NCBI GenBank assembly: GCA_021234155.1
Contig: JAJEKV010000049.1
Coordinates: 8,962,036-9,026,035 of the forward strand
Length of the DNA: 64,000 nucleotides
Reading direction: 5' to 3'
Origin: Isoetes taiwanensis
Taxonomy: Eukaryota; Streptophyta; Lycopodiopsida; Isoetales; Isoetaceae
Numbering within the stretch: position 1 is the first letter of the stretch; the number at the start of each line of letters is the position of its first letter. Below the pieces are notes generated by a model. That model was not told where the DNA came from and searched no databases. It saw nothing but the letters and a program-made list of their open reading frames with translations. Of this stretch, positions 46,506 through 57,129 are shown piece by piece. A program made the position numbers and the translations under genes.

Positions 46506-47310
46506 CAAGTCCACAAGTGCCCCTCGATCAAATTGTGTATGTAACTGAGTAGTTGAGTGTCGTAGAAATGTCTGAACATGTTTTATGTCTTCATCTATAA
46601 CACTGTTGAACGTGTGACAACATATAAGAGTCGGAATAAAAGTAGGGATGAAAGTGCATACCCAGTTCATTTTGAGTATTAAAGAGGACATGTAATGTTT
46701 TTTTTTTTTTTGAAGAACTGTGTCATCAATATATTAAAAGGATGGTAGTGTTACAAAGCAAGTGAGGAGGAAGGAGAACTGCCCCAAAGAGATAGCGATA
46801 CCTCGACATTCCACAACAAACTCACAGAAAAACTGCAACTCTACTGCTGTACAAACCGACCATACAACACCCAAGAAGTCTCGCCAAATGGCAAACTTCC
46901 GCTCTCCTAATCCCGGGAAACACCAGAAAGCTTTGAAATAGCTTGTACCTGAGTCGAGGAATCAGAGAGGCTGCAGGCTGCTGAATCCCCTGAAATATCC
47001 ACAACCGCCGCTGCTTCCAAATCAGCAACACCAACCAAGCCACACACAGATGCAAGGCTTGCTGCCGCAAGAGCGGCCAAGCACCAGGATACACATGAAG
47101 CAGCAACTGCTGGCTAGTCAATCTCACCTGAAACAGAGCCCTAACCCAATTCCAGGCAGCCTGTAAGTGAGGGCATAAAACCAGACACTAACCCAACCCA
47201 GGCAGCCTGAAAGTGAGGGCAAGAGGACATGTAATGTTTGTTCGGCCACACATTTTTTTTTTTTTGTCACAGTGTCAGTCATAGCATATGGTTTTCTATA
47301 ACAAGTAGAG
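46506..47310 (+). repeat. Direct repeat, right copy, split by an L1
   Basis: 46506-46700 and 47221-47310 together match 44079-44400. The undisturbed left copy shows the uninterrupted order (GAATACTAAAAAGGGCTTGT...GTCATAGCATATGG), which confirms that 46701-47220 is an insertion. Confidence 0.8.
46682..47239 (-). mobile_element. L1 fragment with perfect long target-site duplication
   Basis: AAGAGGACATGTAATGTTT is present at 46682-46700 and again at 47221-47239. Between them, on the minus strand, a 5'-truncated element ends in an A run (T run from about 46698 to 46711 on plus). Its frame 47127-46822 reads CVAWLVLLIWKQRRLWIFQG, the tail of plant L1 ORF2 proteins. It starts near a small internal duplication (CAGGCAGCCTG...GTGAGGGC twice, about 47151 and 47199). 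This is a textbook target-primed insertion. Confidence 0.9.
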
Positions 47311-48890
47311 GCATTGTTTCTCCGCTTCATTTTTGAGCATGTGTATGTTGCTACTGGTGATATGTGAACTATGTATTTAATAGTATATTTAGACAAGTCA
47401 TTAGTTCATGGAATGCAATGATATGAAAATAGCTTCATGTATAAATGCGAAAGATGCTCTCAATCATATGATGTGATGTTTTTGAAAGTAAGGGGTGCAT
47501 GTAACTTATTTTATTGCATAGAGCAAGAGTTGGTTGTGTTTGGAACTGCAAATTGACCTATTTTAGACTTTCTGAAGAATATATGTGGTGTTTGCTTCAT
47601 GAAATTTAGGTTATATGTTTTTGGAGTACGTGATCATGTGAATTATTATTGAATTTCTTCTGGTTTAGATTTTAGAATGAGCACCTCTTTTGATAAGTCA
47701 GGTGGCTCTTTCTGACATCGTACTATACTAACAATGGCTTTTTTCTTAACCTTAAATATTATAACGTGTCAAAAATACCGTCTTTTCCAGCATGAGTATC
47801 ATCATAACACATGCATATTCGAATAATTTAACTACAACTTGTATGTGCCACCTAACACTCTAATATAAAAGCTGAAAATACATTTTAGTTTTTGTATATT
47901 AAGAAGGGGAAAAAAAAGAAAAAGAAAAGGACTATGGCAATAGCTTCCTAGGTAGAAAGTTTTTGTCTCTTAGGGTTGGTGGATATGGGATCAACAATGT
48001 TAGTAATAATTGAGTGGATAGCGTTCACATAGCTAACTTACCTAACTGTTTAACCTTGTTGCTACTACGGCTACATTTCCAAGATTTAAATTTTGCATTA
48101 GGACATCTGATAAAAAATCCTTTATAGAGAGTCTTTTTACCTAGCAATTTGATAATTTATCACAACATTAAGCAACGGTTAGCAGGAATACAAGTTCAAT
48201 GTGCTTGTGAGGGTCTAAAGGTCATGTTCTTCTTGTCTCATTTGAGAATGAGCACTAGTACTCGTGAATGCCTTTGAATGCCATCTCACTAGTCATATTA
48301 AAATGTTATCTCATTGTCTATTTTTAATGCGTTAATGTTCTCTCTTGTTTGGAAAACATGATACCCTGAGTTTCATGTAGCGCAATGATAAGACAACCAA
48401 ATAATTTTAAGAATAAAGGGTGGAGAAGGTCATGTAAGTAATCTGGACTAGGCAACAAATATGAGCAGCCCATAAAAGTGGCAGTCTTGTATACAAGTTC
48501 TTATTGAGTAGATTATTCACTTAGCAAATCAGAGGCACACTTACACTAATAATTTCTCTGAAGGGTCTATTGATATTTTCCAGAAGTTATGCCCTATAGA
48601 ACTTTGAACCTTGTTCATAGAGGAATATTAGCTGCCCTTACTTCCTTATCAAATGGCATGTCAATGTGTTATCTTGCGACACATTTCAGCACTCTGTGTT
48701 GCATCATCAAAACCTTCCTAGCAGACATCTCTTCTTTGGAATATGTAGCATAATAACAGGGGGTTTTCTTTGTGTTTTTGTACGCTTTTCACTAAGGTTT
48801 TCCTATGATTTCGTGATGTATTCAAATGGATGTACTAATGCGTACATCTAGAGTGCACCATTTCTGAGCCATTGATTTTAGCCTTTTTTT
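47311..48890. other. AT-rich stretch without a gene
   Basis: Nothing recognisable in about 1.6 kb; only short frames and A/T runs. Confidence 0.45.
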
Positions 48891-48892
48891 TT

Positions 48893-49075
48893 TCAATGGT
48901 CAACAACCAATGGCTCACAACAAAAGCCCTTTTTTTGTGCGTGTGGTACATAATGGTCAACAACCAATGGCTCACAACAAAAGCCCTTTTTTGTGTGGGT
49001 GGTGCATAATGGCCATTGCAACAACCAATGGCTCACAACAAAAGCCCTCTTTTTGTGTGTGTGGTGCATAATGGG
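48893..49075 (+). repeat. Minisatellite, about 60 bp, three copies
   Basis: CAACAACCAATGGCTCACAA plus CAAAAGCCCTTTTTTTGTG and GTGGTGCATAATGG occurs three times (about 48900, 48959 and 49019) with small differences in the T run. Confidence 0.9.
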
Positions 49076-49269
49076 CACATGAAGGGCTTGAAGGGCGCAT
49101 GTAGTGCAGTTTCCCCACCGGCAACACATTTCTTATTATAACTTTTGATCCAGTTAAGTTATCTATGCGAAAACCGCAATTTTTCGGCCGGGTTTGGTAG
49201 GCTTTCACATCCTACCAGCTGATTAATTAATATAGGATTGCGTTATTGGATATTGTTTTATGGCTCATT

Positions 49270-49513
49270 CCGAATGAAGCTTGCAAAAAATTACCATGCA
49301 TTTTTAGATTTTGAGGCAGTTATTAAGCAAATTCCAAGGCTTCTAGATCCTTGTGCTAAAAAACAGAAAAGTTTCCCACTTTGGTTTCTCACCGAATGAA
49401 GCTTGCAAAAAATTACCATGCATTTTTAGATTTTGAGGCAGTTATTAAGCAAATTCCAAGGCTTCTAGATCCTTGTGCTAACAAGCAGAAAAGTTTCCCA
49501 CTTTGGTTTCTCA
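49270..49513 (+). repeat. Tandem duplication, 122 bp, two near-identical copies
   Basis: CCGAATGAAGCTTGCAAAAA to CTTTGGTTTCTCA occurs at 49270-49391 and 49392-49513 with about two or three differences (CTAAAAAACAG versus CTAACAAGCAG). Confidence 0.93.
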
Positions 49514-49830
49514 CCGCCAAAGGCTGCTGTTAAATTCCAGTTGAAAAATGTTTGTGTATGGGTGTTGCAAACTTTATGACTTTCAGAATAATGGGATCAA
49601 TCTGCTCTATCTTTATGGTAACTTTTACTTATGTTCTATTTGTTTTATTGTGATGAAATTCAAAAGCTACGGTGATGAAAAGCCTCAAATGAATTCTAGT
49701 TTTTTACGGTTTGAATTCTAAAATTTTTGTCACACTTAGGGATGGGGAGGGGATGACGTTTGGGGCCAAAATTTTTTTTTTTTGCACAAACCATTAACAT
49801 CCAACATATAAAAATTAAATCCCCCAACAC

Positions 49831-50350
49831 ATAACAACCAACACATAACAACCATTGACATTAACAACCAACACATAACTACCATTGACATTAATTAACA
49901 CAACCATTGGGTCCAACACATTTAAATTAAAATCCCCCTTAAACCCCAAACGGTTTGGGTGCATATTCACACGGGAAGTGACGTAGGGCAGCGAGAGCCC
50001 TCATAATTGTATTTTGCACATACGAAATCAACACCATATAGTATTCCACTTGAAATCTTATAGTATTTTGCGAATCTTGTTATACAATATAGCAAATTTT
50101 GTACTTGCATACCCCACAAACGAGGAACTTTATGTACGGTGTAGATTAAAGAATAAGGGGTGAATATGCCTATCCAACAGCTTTCGTTGCCCGGAGTCAC
50201 CCCGTGTGAATATGCACCCAAACCAAAGGGGGTTTAAGGGGGATTTTAATTTAAATGTGTTGGACCCAATGGTTGTGTTAATTAATGTCAATGGTAGTTA
50301 TGTGTTGGTTGTTAATGTCAATGGTTGTTATGTGTTGGTTGTTATGGAGG
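49831..50350. mobile_element. Foldback element with about 145-bp arms
   Basis: The left arm (about 49831-49974, from AACACATAACAACCAACACA to GTGCATATTCACACGGG) is the near-perfect reverse complement of the right arm (about 50202-50350). The arms contain ACATAACAACCA/CATTGACATTAA tandem words. The spacer of about 227 bases has no coding. No transposase is present. Confidence 0.85.
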
Positions 50351-51650
50351 GCTTCAATGGTTTCTATTGCTTTAATGGGCATGACTAGTAAAGCTACCAT
50401 AGCTACCTCAAGAAACAAATGTGTTATGGTCGCGGTTATCTACAAACTCAGTTATCATTCCATTGAGTCCATTTCACATTGTTGATGCATTTGCAAGGAG
50501 ATGCATTATGATGTCTTCATCGATTTCTATATTGTCCAAATTCAAGGGATGTTACATTGGTACATATGTTAACTAGTGTATCCTTGGCAAGTTTGAACAG
50601 AGTAGAATGGACAATTTTTACAAGAAATTTAGGGCATTCCATCCTTGTTGGTTAATTCGCACTTTTGATTGCAGTAATTGGTGTTGTAATCATTTTGATA
50701 GTTTCTTATTCGCACTAGTTGATAATCAAGTTTCATGTCTTCCCAGATGATAAAATGTGGCTTATTTGATAGCCTCTTCATTTTTTTGAAAATGGAGAGA
50801 ATAGAAAATAGCAAATAAGCAGGCTCCTCAAAATTATAACCAAATATTCCTTGAGAGAGCAAAATCATTTGTTTGTCAGATTTTCAATTAAATTTAGAAT
50901 TTTCAATAGTCTTGAATTTGAGACTTCAAGTTCCTGTATATCCGGTTAAAAGAGTGCCTCAATGCCACGTAGGACTACAACTTGTTGTAATATACTATTT
51001 TCCAATACACCGTTTTTGTTGTTTGATAGAACTTAAATTGTTGCGGTAGATGTTTATTCCAAGAGACTAGTAACAGTGATTGCAAGAGCACGAATTGAAT
51101 GGCATTAGCAATTTTAGATATGCATTTTAGCTATTACTTTTCAGCAGGAGGTATGGCACATGATAAGCTTTATTCATCCATGGTCTTATTAGAGTGCGAT
51201 TAATGGCCAATCTTTAGTAATATTTCTTGGTTTTGCTTTACAATATTAGATGACATCGGTTACTCTAATGATATCAATTGCACATGGTTGATACAGATTT
51301 TGAATGACTTCAAAAACACTCCAAGGATATCAAATGCACATGGCTGACAACAAATTTTAAATGACTATAAATCTTCAAGAACACGTTTATGTATTTCCAG
51401 TTTGCATTGTTATACGTAAACATTTTGGACATGTTCTTAGAAGAAACCCTTTGAAGGCGGCGTACTTGTTAAAATAGATAGTGAGAACCACTTTGCTTGC
51501 TTGTTTGTTGTATTGAGCATACACAAATATTATTTGTTACAATAGTGCTAAGGTTCATGACTTATTCCAGTTACTCCTATTGGTAAGAAGAATAATAAGA
51601 GAGTCTAGTTTACTGCTAATAGCCCAACACTAAATTTAAGAGTGTACGCC
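50351..51650. other. AT-rich stretch without a gene
   Basis: No coding, RNA gene or repeat boundary recognised. Confidence 0.45.
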
Positions 51651-51659
51651 AGAAAAAAT

Positions 51660-53705
51660 ATGTTGCTTGACGAAAATTGTCATATGGAATACGAGGGGAA
51701 TCATGGGTTCCCTCAAAAGAAAAAGAGCCGTTATTGCAATTAAGGAGTTGAAAGTAGACATTGTGATGTTGCACGAACATAGACTGTCCAAGTTTGAAGC
51801 AGCTAGGCTTGGTAGCTGGATGAATCCAGTTCGAGACTCAATTTGGACACCTGCTGATGGTATTAAAGGTAGTATTTCTATAACTTAGAAGGGGCTTAAA
51901 TGCTTAGATAATTTTGTCCACACTTCAGAGGTGGACAATTGCTATTCTTGAGATTGAAAAGAAAAAGATTGGGATAGTCAATGTATATGCCTCCACAGAA
52001 CCCTACTGAATGAGAGGTGTAGCGGCTGAGAATAGCCAATTAGTTGCAAATTCACAATCTAGATAATATCCTAATGGTTGGTGACTTCAACAACACCCCA
52101 GCTTGAGATCAAAAGTTAGGGACGAAGATTAATATGACCAGCAAAGATAAAATTTCTTGGGATAACCTTATGACTTATTTTTGTTGCATCCCCCAACCCC
52201 CTCAGCGGCGTCTTACAATGCCTGTTCTTGGAGTAATAAAAGGAAGTGGGATCAGAGAGTGTACTGCTTGCTTGATAGGATCTACCTATGCAATAAAACT
52301 CTCGACTTTGAGATAATGTAATTGTTACTACTGATAATAGGAACTCGATTTCAGACCATTACCCTCATATCTTGGAAGAAATGGATTTATCTCAAAAGAG
52401 AGAAAAAATATCTCATTTCAAATGGACACGGTTGCTTAAACTCATATGCTTTTGTGAGGATTTCAAGAAGTTTTATAACTCTCTACCTTTGATCAAATCA
52501 ACGGAATCCATGAAGGGGTTTCTTGGAGAAACGAAGAAAGTCATTGGATAAAATAGTGGGGAAAGAACTGCTACTTGGAAAAGAAGGAAACCATTTATAT
52601 CGAAAGGAAAGAAATTAGGAAAGAGCTCTTTATGGACAAGAATAACTTAGCTCTGTAAGAGAGAGAATCAAGACTTGAACTCCAAGTGAAAAGTATTAAA
52701 GAGGATGAGGCTAAGGCTATGGCAGTGAGGAGAAAATATACCTATATAAATAGCATGAATAAAGGTAGTTCAGCCTTTTTCTTTAGAGTAGCCAAAAGTA
52801 AGTTACTCAATAATGGTATTGTCGGGGTTAAGGTTACTCAATAATGGTATTGGATCAGGATTGAAAACTTCTTTCATAATGAATACTCCAAATTGTTTGC
52901 TGAAAACCACTGGATCAAAGTAAACTCCAGGCTTTTTTTGAAGAGATCCCAACTAATAACAAGCAAATAGATGAAGAAGACATTTTAGTGATTCCCTCAG
53001 AAGATGAAATAAAGGGTATACTCAAGTCCATGGCTAAAGGAAAGAGCCCGGGCCCTGATGGTTTTCAGCCAGAATTTTACGTGGAATTCTGGGATGCTAT
53101 GAAAGCTAATCTAACCATTTTCTTCCAAGGGGCTTGGAAGGCCAATAAGTTGAACCCTGCTATTAATGCTGGTCATATAGCATTGATTCCTATGCTGAAG
53201 AATCCAGAATCAATTGGAGATTGGTGTCCCATAATCTCTCACCAATATTACATACAAAGTAGTGGCAAAGATTTTGGCTAATAGACTTAAATGTGCATTT
53301 CATGCAGTAATTAGTCCATCTCAGTCAGCTTTTCTTCCCAATAGGAATATTTTGGATAATTACATGGGTGCAACTGAGGTTTTACATTGGAATAAATTAT
53401 CCAACCAAGGGCGCATGCTGCTCAAATTAGACTTCAAACGAGCTTATGACACCATTCATTGGGAGTTCCTAAAGAAAACTATGAACCACTTGGGATTCTC
53501 AGACCAGCTATACAATAAGATTTGGGGAATGAACATCGCATCTTTCTTTGCTCTTCTTATGAATGGTACTTCCACTAAATTGTTTGACTATAGAAGGGGT
53601 GTAAGACAAGACTGTCCTTTGGCACCCCATTTATCAAACTTATTGCATTATCGTTATTTAGGTTCATTGGATCTTGGAATATTCCTAAAAATATGCCAGA
53701 TCTAG
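51660..53705 (+). mobile_element. Plant L1-type LINE, degraded, 3'-truncated
   Basis: The element opens with the endonuclease start TKIVIWNTRGIMGSLKRK and HEHRLSKFE, with NILMVGDFNNTPA-like sequence at about 52070 after frame changes. The RT follows: 52988-53281 (KGKSPGPDGFQPEFY, AGHIALIPMLKNP) and, frame-shifted, 53262-53705 (AKILANRLK, SPSQSAFLPNRNILDN, LKLDFKRAYDTIHWEFL, YRRGVRQDCPLAPHL). It breaks off before the YxDD block near 53650. It belongs to the common plant L1 type and differs from family 1. Multiple stops; inactive. Confidence 0.85.
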
Positions 53706-54340
53706 AGTCCACAAATATACACCTCACGCCCCCGTATACTTGAGCGCTCCCTTATGCACATGGGTATAAATATGAGAGAGAATGCTAAATACGGGGCCAC
53801 GAACCATTGCGAAGGAAAAAAAATGGTCCCCACAATCACAAGCGTTCATTCGCTTCTGAACATCATACAAAGGCATGAACAACATACAAAGGCATGTGGG
53901 TAACATCGGATTCTGCAAGCAGATCCTAAGACGGCAAAATCTTCACGGCAAGCAGAGCCCAACATGCCAGCAGATGTTTGCCGCAAAATCCACACCATCG
54001 GTTGTACTACCGCTGCCGTTTCCTCCCACCGTTTCCTTTTGAATAGAGTCTCAGCCATGAAGCTGATTCCTTCATGCACACTGTTTGCCTGCTTCAATCG
54101 GCCAGGAAATTGTTTGCACCAGAGCAAGTCTGTGCAGTCTGCAGGAGAGCAAATTTTGCGAAGCAAGTCCGTCCAAATTCGTCCGTCCAAATTCGTCCCC
54201 TGACCTAGAAAGGAAGGCACACCCATTTCTAATTGCAAACCACTAACAAGTAAAACAAAAAATTCAAACCCCCTTTTCTCGCTCCACCATTGCCAAAATC
54301 ATAAGAGATAATTTGGCACCCTTATTCCTTATTCCTTATT
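53706..54340. other. Unassigned stretch with a 130-codon minus-strand frame
   Basis: A minus-strand frame (54238-53846) is Cys-rich near its end (LGSACRIRCYPHAFVCC) and contains short internal repeats (LGSACREDFAVLGSACR). It resembles no family I know and may be chance. GTCCAAATTCGTCC is repeated at 54171 and 54185. Confidence 0.3.
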
Positions 54341-54344
54341 GTGG

Positions 54345-54710
54345 TAGAAATGGTGACAAAGCTGACTACTAGTCTACATGCTCAACAGAATGGTATTGCT
54401 AAGAGGAAGAATCGCACCATCATGAATGTTGTGCATTGCATGCTTTGTGCAAAATTGCTTGCTCGCTTATTTTTTGAAAGGCAAAACTTCATTAGAATCC
54501 TAGTCTGGTATTAAACCCAATGTTGCTAATTTGTATTAGAATCCTAGTCTGGTATTAAACCCAATGTTGCTAATTTGTGCAGTTTTAGTTCGTTGCTAAT
54601 TTGTGCAGTTTTAGTTGGCTGTAGTGCTTATGTTCATAATCCTACTGAAAAATGCAAAAAGATTGATGATGTTGCTATGAAAGCTATTTTCCTTGGGGAA
54701 ACGTGTTACC
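54345..54710 (+). pseudogene. Ty1/copia integrase fragment
   Basis: LHAQQNGIAKRKNRTIMNVV at about 54375-54432 is the copia integrase core pattern (t.yTPQQNGvaERkNRt). FGCSAYVHNPTEKCKKIDD to KAIFLG at about 54615-54700 is the following region (FGc.aYvH.p..kr.KlD.k...ciFLGY). Between them two nested duplications (44 bp at 54491-54578; 26 bp at 54566-54617) disrupt the frame. No LTRs nearby. Confidence 0.85.
54491..54617 (+). repeat. Nested tandem duplications within the copia relic
   Basis: ATTAGAATCCTAGTCTGGTA to GCTAATTTGT is present at 54491-54534 and 54535-54578, and GTTGCTAATTTGTGCAGTTT to TAGTT at 54566-54591 and 54592-54617. Copies are identical or nearly so. Confidence 0.93.
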
Positions 54711-54719
54711 CATGCACTT

Positions 54720-56163
54720 TAGTTATACTAGCACTTTAGTTACACTGTCACATTACCAATCAAAATCTCAAACAAAATTTAGAACATATGTTAATTAGAG
54801 TACGAGGAATTGAACCCCAATAGCATCAAGCTATTCCCAAGACTCAGACCGTGGATTGATCTAATAAAACAGGATTAAACCTTGTTTTAAACAGACCCAT
54901 TTTGAGCAAACAAATATATATAGCATAAACTCCATTTTAGTCGATGAAAATATAAAGAGAATGCAAACTAGAACAAACTCTCTCTATGCAACGGTCGAAT
55001 CTCCAGTTCTTGCTTTGTGTATCTGCTCAACTACGGTGACCACTTCTTAACCAGCAAAAGCACAAAGAGGCATATCATTCGTCCTGAAACGTTGATTAAA
55101 CCTCCAGCTAGCAAAGCAAAGTGAAATTTTGGATGCATGGGGAAATCTTAAAACAAACAATGGAAAGGTTAGATCTACAGCGAGTTAGATCTTCAAGCCA
55201 AATAGAAAAGCTAGATCGGCAAGATGATGTCCATATCGCAAAAACTACTACTAGAAGGCTTCCAGAATCTGCATTTGAATAGGGAACTATATAACTACTG
55301 CCCTGAACAAAGGCTAAACGCAAGCCAAAGCAAATATTCAAGCATAACCATGCAGCAACAAGAAAGCTGCGATAATATGACTCAAATCCGAAAGCAAAGC
55401 TAAAGCTTAAGAAACTAGGTCAGCACAGGGAAATCATAAGCCATGGCCGGTATTGCTGTTCAGATGGCAGCGGACATGAGAGGCGAGAATAAGCTGAACA
55501 GGGGTTATATTAAATATAAAGAAATATAAATATAACAATATAATATTGGCAAAAAATCGGCCAACGACAAGATTGCCGCATAGGATTTGGCTTTCTTCCA
55601 CGTGGACGGCAGCAAATTTTACATTCATGGAGGGCACGCGCTATGCGTGTGCCATCATGTGCCGGCTAAAAATAAAATTATCCTAAAGGTAACGCCGTGG
55701 CAAACATATTACCGTTGGAGATTCTATAATCCGTTAGGATCGTGCCACGCCAGCACATACCTTTAGCTTTACCTGTGCCATGTTTGGCAATCCGTCGGCC
55801 GATGTTTATCTTTAGTGCCATGTTTGGCCCTTTTTGGCCTGCCCGGAAGAATGGAGTATATGTACCGGGTTTTCCAATTCCTCGCCGTAGAAGCATGGGG
55901 GTGGGAGTTCTATTCTTTAAATGACGGATTCATAGCCGCTGACACCTACAGACAACAATAACGCCTACTATAGTAAGACTTTCTTGTACTCACTTAGTTT
56001 TCTGGGCTTTAGCTTTACTTTCTGAGTTATATTATAGCAGCTTTCTTGTTTCTTATTTCGATGGGGGCCATGGAGCTCATAGACGTGCAAATGCTTATGG
56101 TTAATGTTAATGCCAGAGCTTGAAGGCAAAAGCGGACACTTCCTGTGAGCGAATCAGCAAAAA
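54720..56163. other. Upstream flank of FTR1, no gene seen
   Basis: No coding found. AGTGCCATGTTTGGC occurs twice at about 55777-55830. TTATATTATAGC at about 56027 is a possible TATA element roughly 135 bases upstream of the FTR1 ATG. 55600-55900 is richer in G+C than its surroundings. Confidence 0.4.
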
Positions 56164-57129
56164 ATGGTGGAGCTTTTCAGCGTTCCGGCGTTCTTTATTC
56201 TGTTCAGAGAGACGCTGGAGGCGTCGATAATTCTGTCTGTGATGCTGGCGCTGATGAACAAGATGGTGGAGGATGTGGGGCGCCGGAGGAGGATGAAGAA
56301 GCAGGTGTGGATGGGAGTGGTGGCCGGAGTAGGGACGTGTATGGCTGCAGCGGCGGTTTTCTTATCTCTGTATTACACTGTGGCGAAGGATGCATGGGAC
56401 AGAACAGAGTCCCTGTGGGAGGGGATTCTAGGCCTGGTGGCAGTCATACTCATCACGCTCATGGCTTTCTCAATGATTCGAGTGGACACGTGGCGGGACA
56501 AGTGGGAACGCAAGCTCACCAAGGTGACGCAAGAAGCAGTCGGAAGGGTCGATGGCACCGCTAAAAGCGACAGCGCGGACGACGTTGCTGCATCCGGCAA
56601 TGAGCTGTCCTTTAAAAGCCGGTATGCTCTGTTTCTGATACCCTTCACCGTGGTATTGCGAGAAGGCGTAGAGGCAATTATTTTTCTAGGAGGAATCGGG
56701 CTGGAGGGATCCGGCACTGCCTATCCGATCCCTGCCGTCGTGGGGGCCGCGTGCGGCATCCTGGTTGGGTATCTGCTGTACAGGGGAGGCAACAAGGCTG
56801 CCTTTAAGGTCTTCATGGGGGCCGCAACCTTGCTGTTGCTGGTGATCGCAGCTGGGTTGTTTGCTGGTAGTGTCCACGAGTTCGAGGAGTACACCCACAA
56901 CGAGCATTTCGTATGGAAGCTTAAGTGCTGTGGCGACGGCAACAACTTCTGGTCGCTCCTTAACGCCATCGTCGGATGGCGTAACGAGGCTACTACCGGC
57001 ACCCTCTCTGCTTACATTCTCTACTGGGTCTTCGTCGTCGTCGCACTCTTCCTGCTCCGCATCAAGTGGCGTCGCCAGGATGCCGCATTGAAGGTGGACG
57101 ACTCCACAAACACCTCTAATCCGGTCTAA
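56164..57129 (+). CDS. FTR1-family high-affinity iron permease
   Basis: An intact, intronless 321-residue frame. It has seven predicted membrane segments (about 5-30, 48-70, 86-106, 154-178, 187-206, 217-236, 282-299). The two iron-binding motifs are RETLE (15-19) and REGVE (166-170; usual REGLE). Family landmarks are WEGILGLVA (85-93), GYLLYRGGN (202-210) and LLNAIVGWRNEATTGT (265-280). FTR1 takes up ferric iron at the plasma membrane or vacuole, in fungi together with a multicopper ferroxidase; none is nearby. The overall pattern, with the WEG block and C-terminal GW.N.AT.G, is fungal-like. The context AAAAATGG is a good start. The coding GC is clearly higher than its AT-rich surroundings. 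Absence of introns and the fungal look raise possible horizontal transfer; this is not proven. Confidence 0.92.
   Translation: MVELFSVPAFFILFRETLEASIILSVMLALMNKMVEDVGRRRRMKKQVWMGVVAGVGTCMAAAAVFLSLYYTVAKDAWDRTESLWEGILGLVAVILITLMAFSMIRVDTWRDKWERKLTKVTQEAVGRVDGTAKSDSADDVAASGNELSFKSRYALFLIPFTVVLREGVEAIIFLGGIGLEGSGTAYPIPAVVGAACGILVGYLLYRGGNKAAFKVFMGAATLLLLVIAAGLFAGSVHEFEEYTHNEHFVWKLKCCGDGNNFWSLLNAIVGWRNEATTGTLSAYILYWVFVVVALFLLRIKWRRQDAALKVDDSTNTSNPV

Noticed and set aside
48893..49208. Histidine-rich peptides (HHTHKKRAFV repeats)
   Set aside because: Produced by translating a 60-bp minisatellite; no start context or homology.
54808..54850. B-box-like GGGGTTCAATTCC on the minus strand
   Set aside because: An A-box-like word precedes it, but there is no defined body, A tail or target duplication; too weak for a SINE call.
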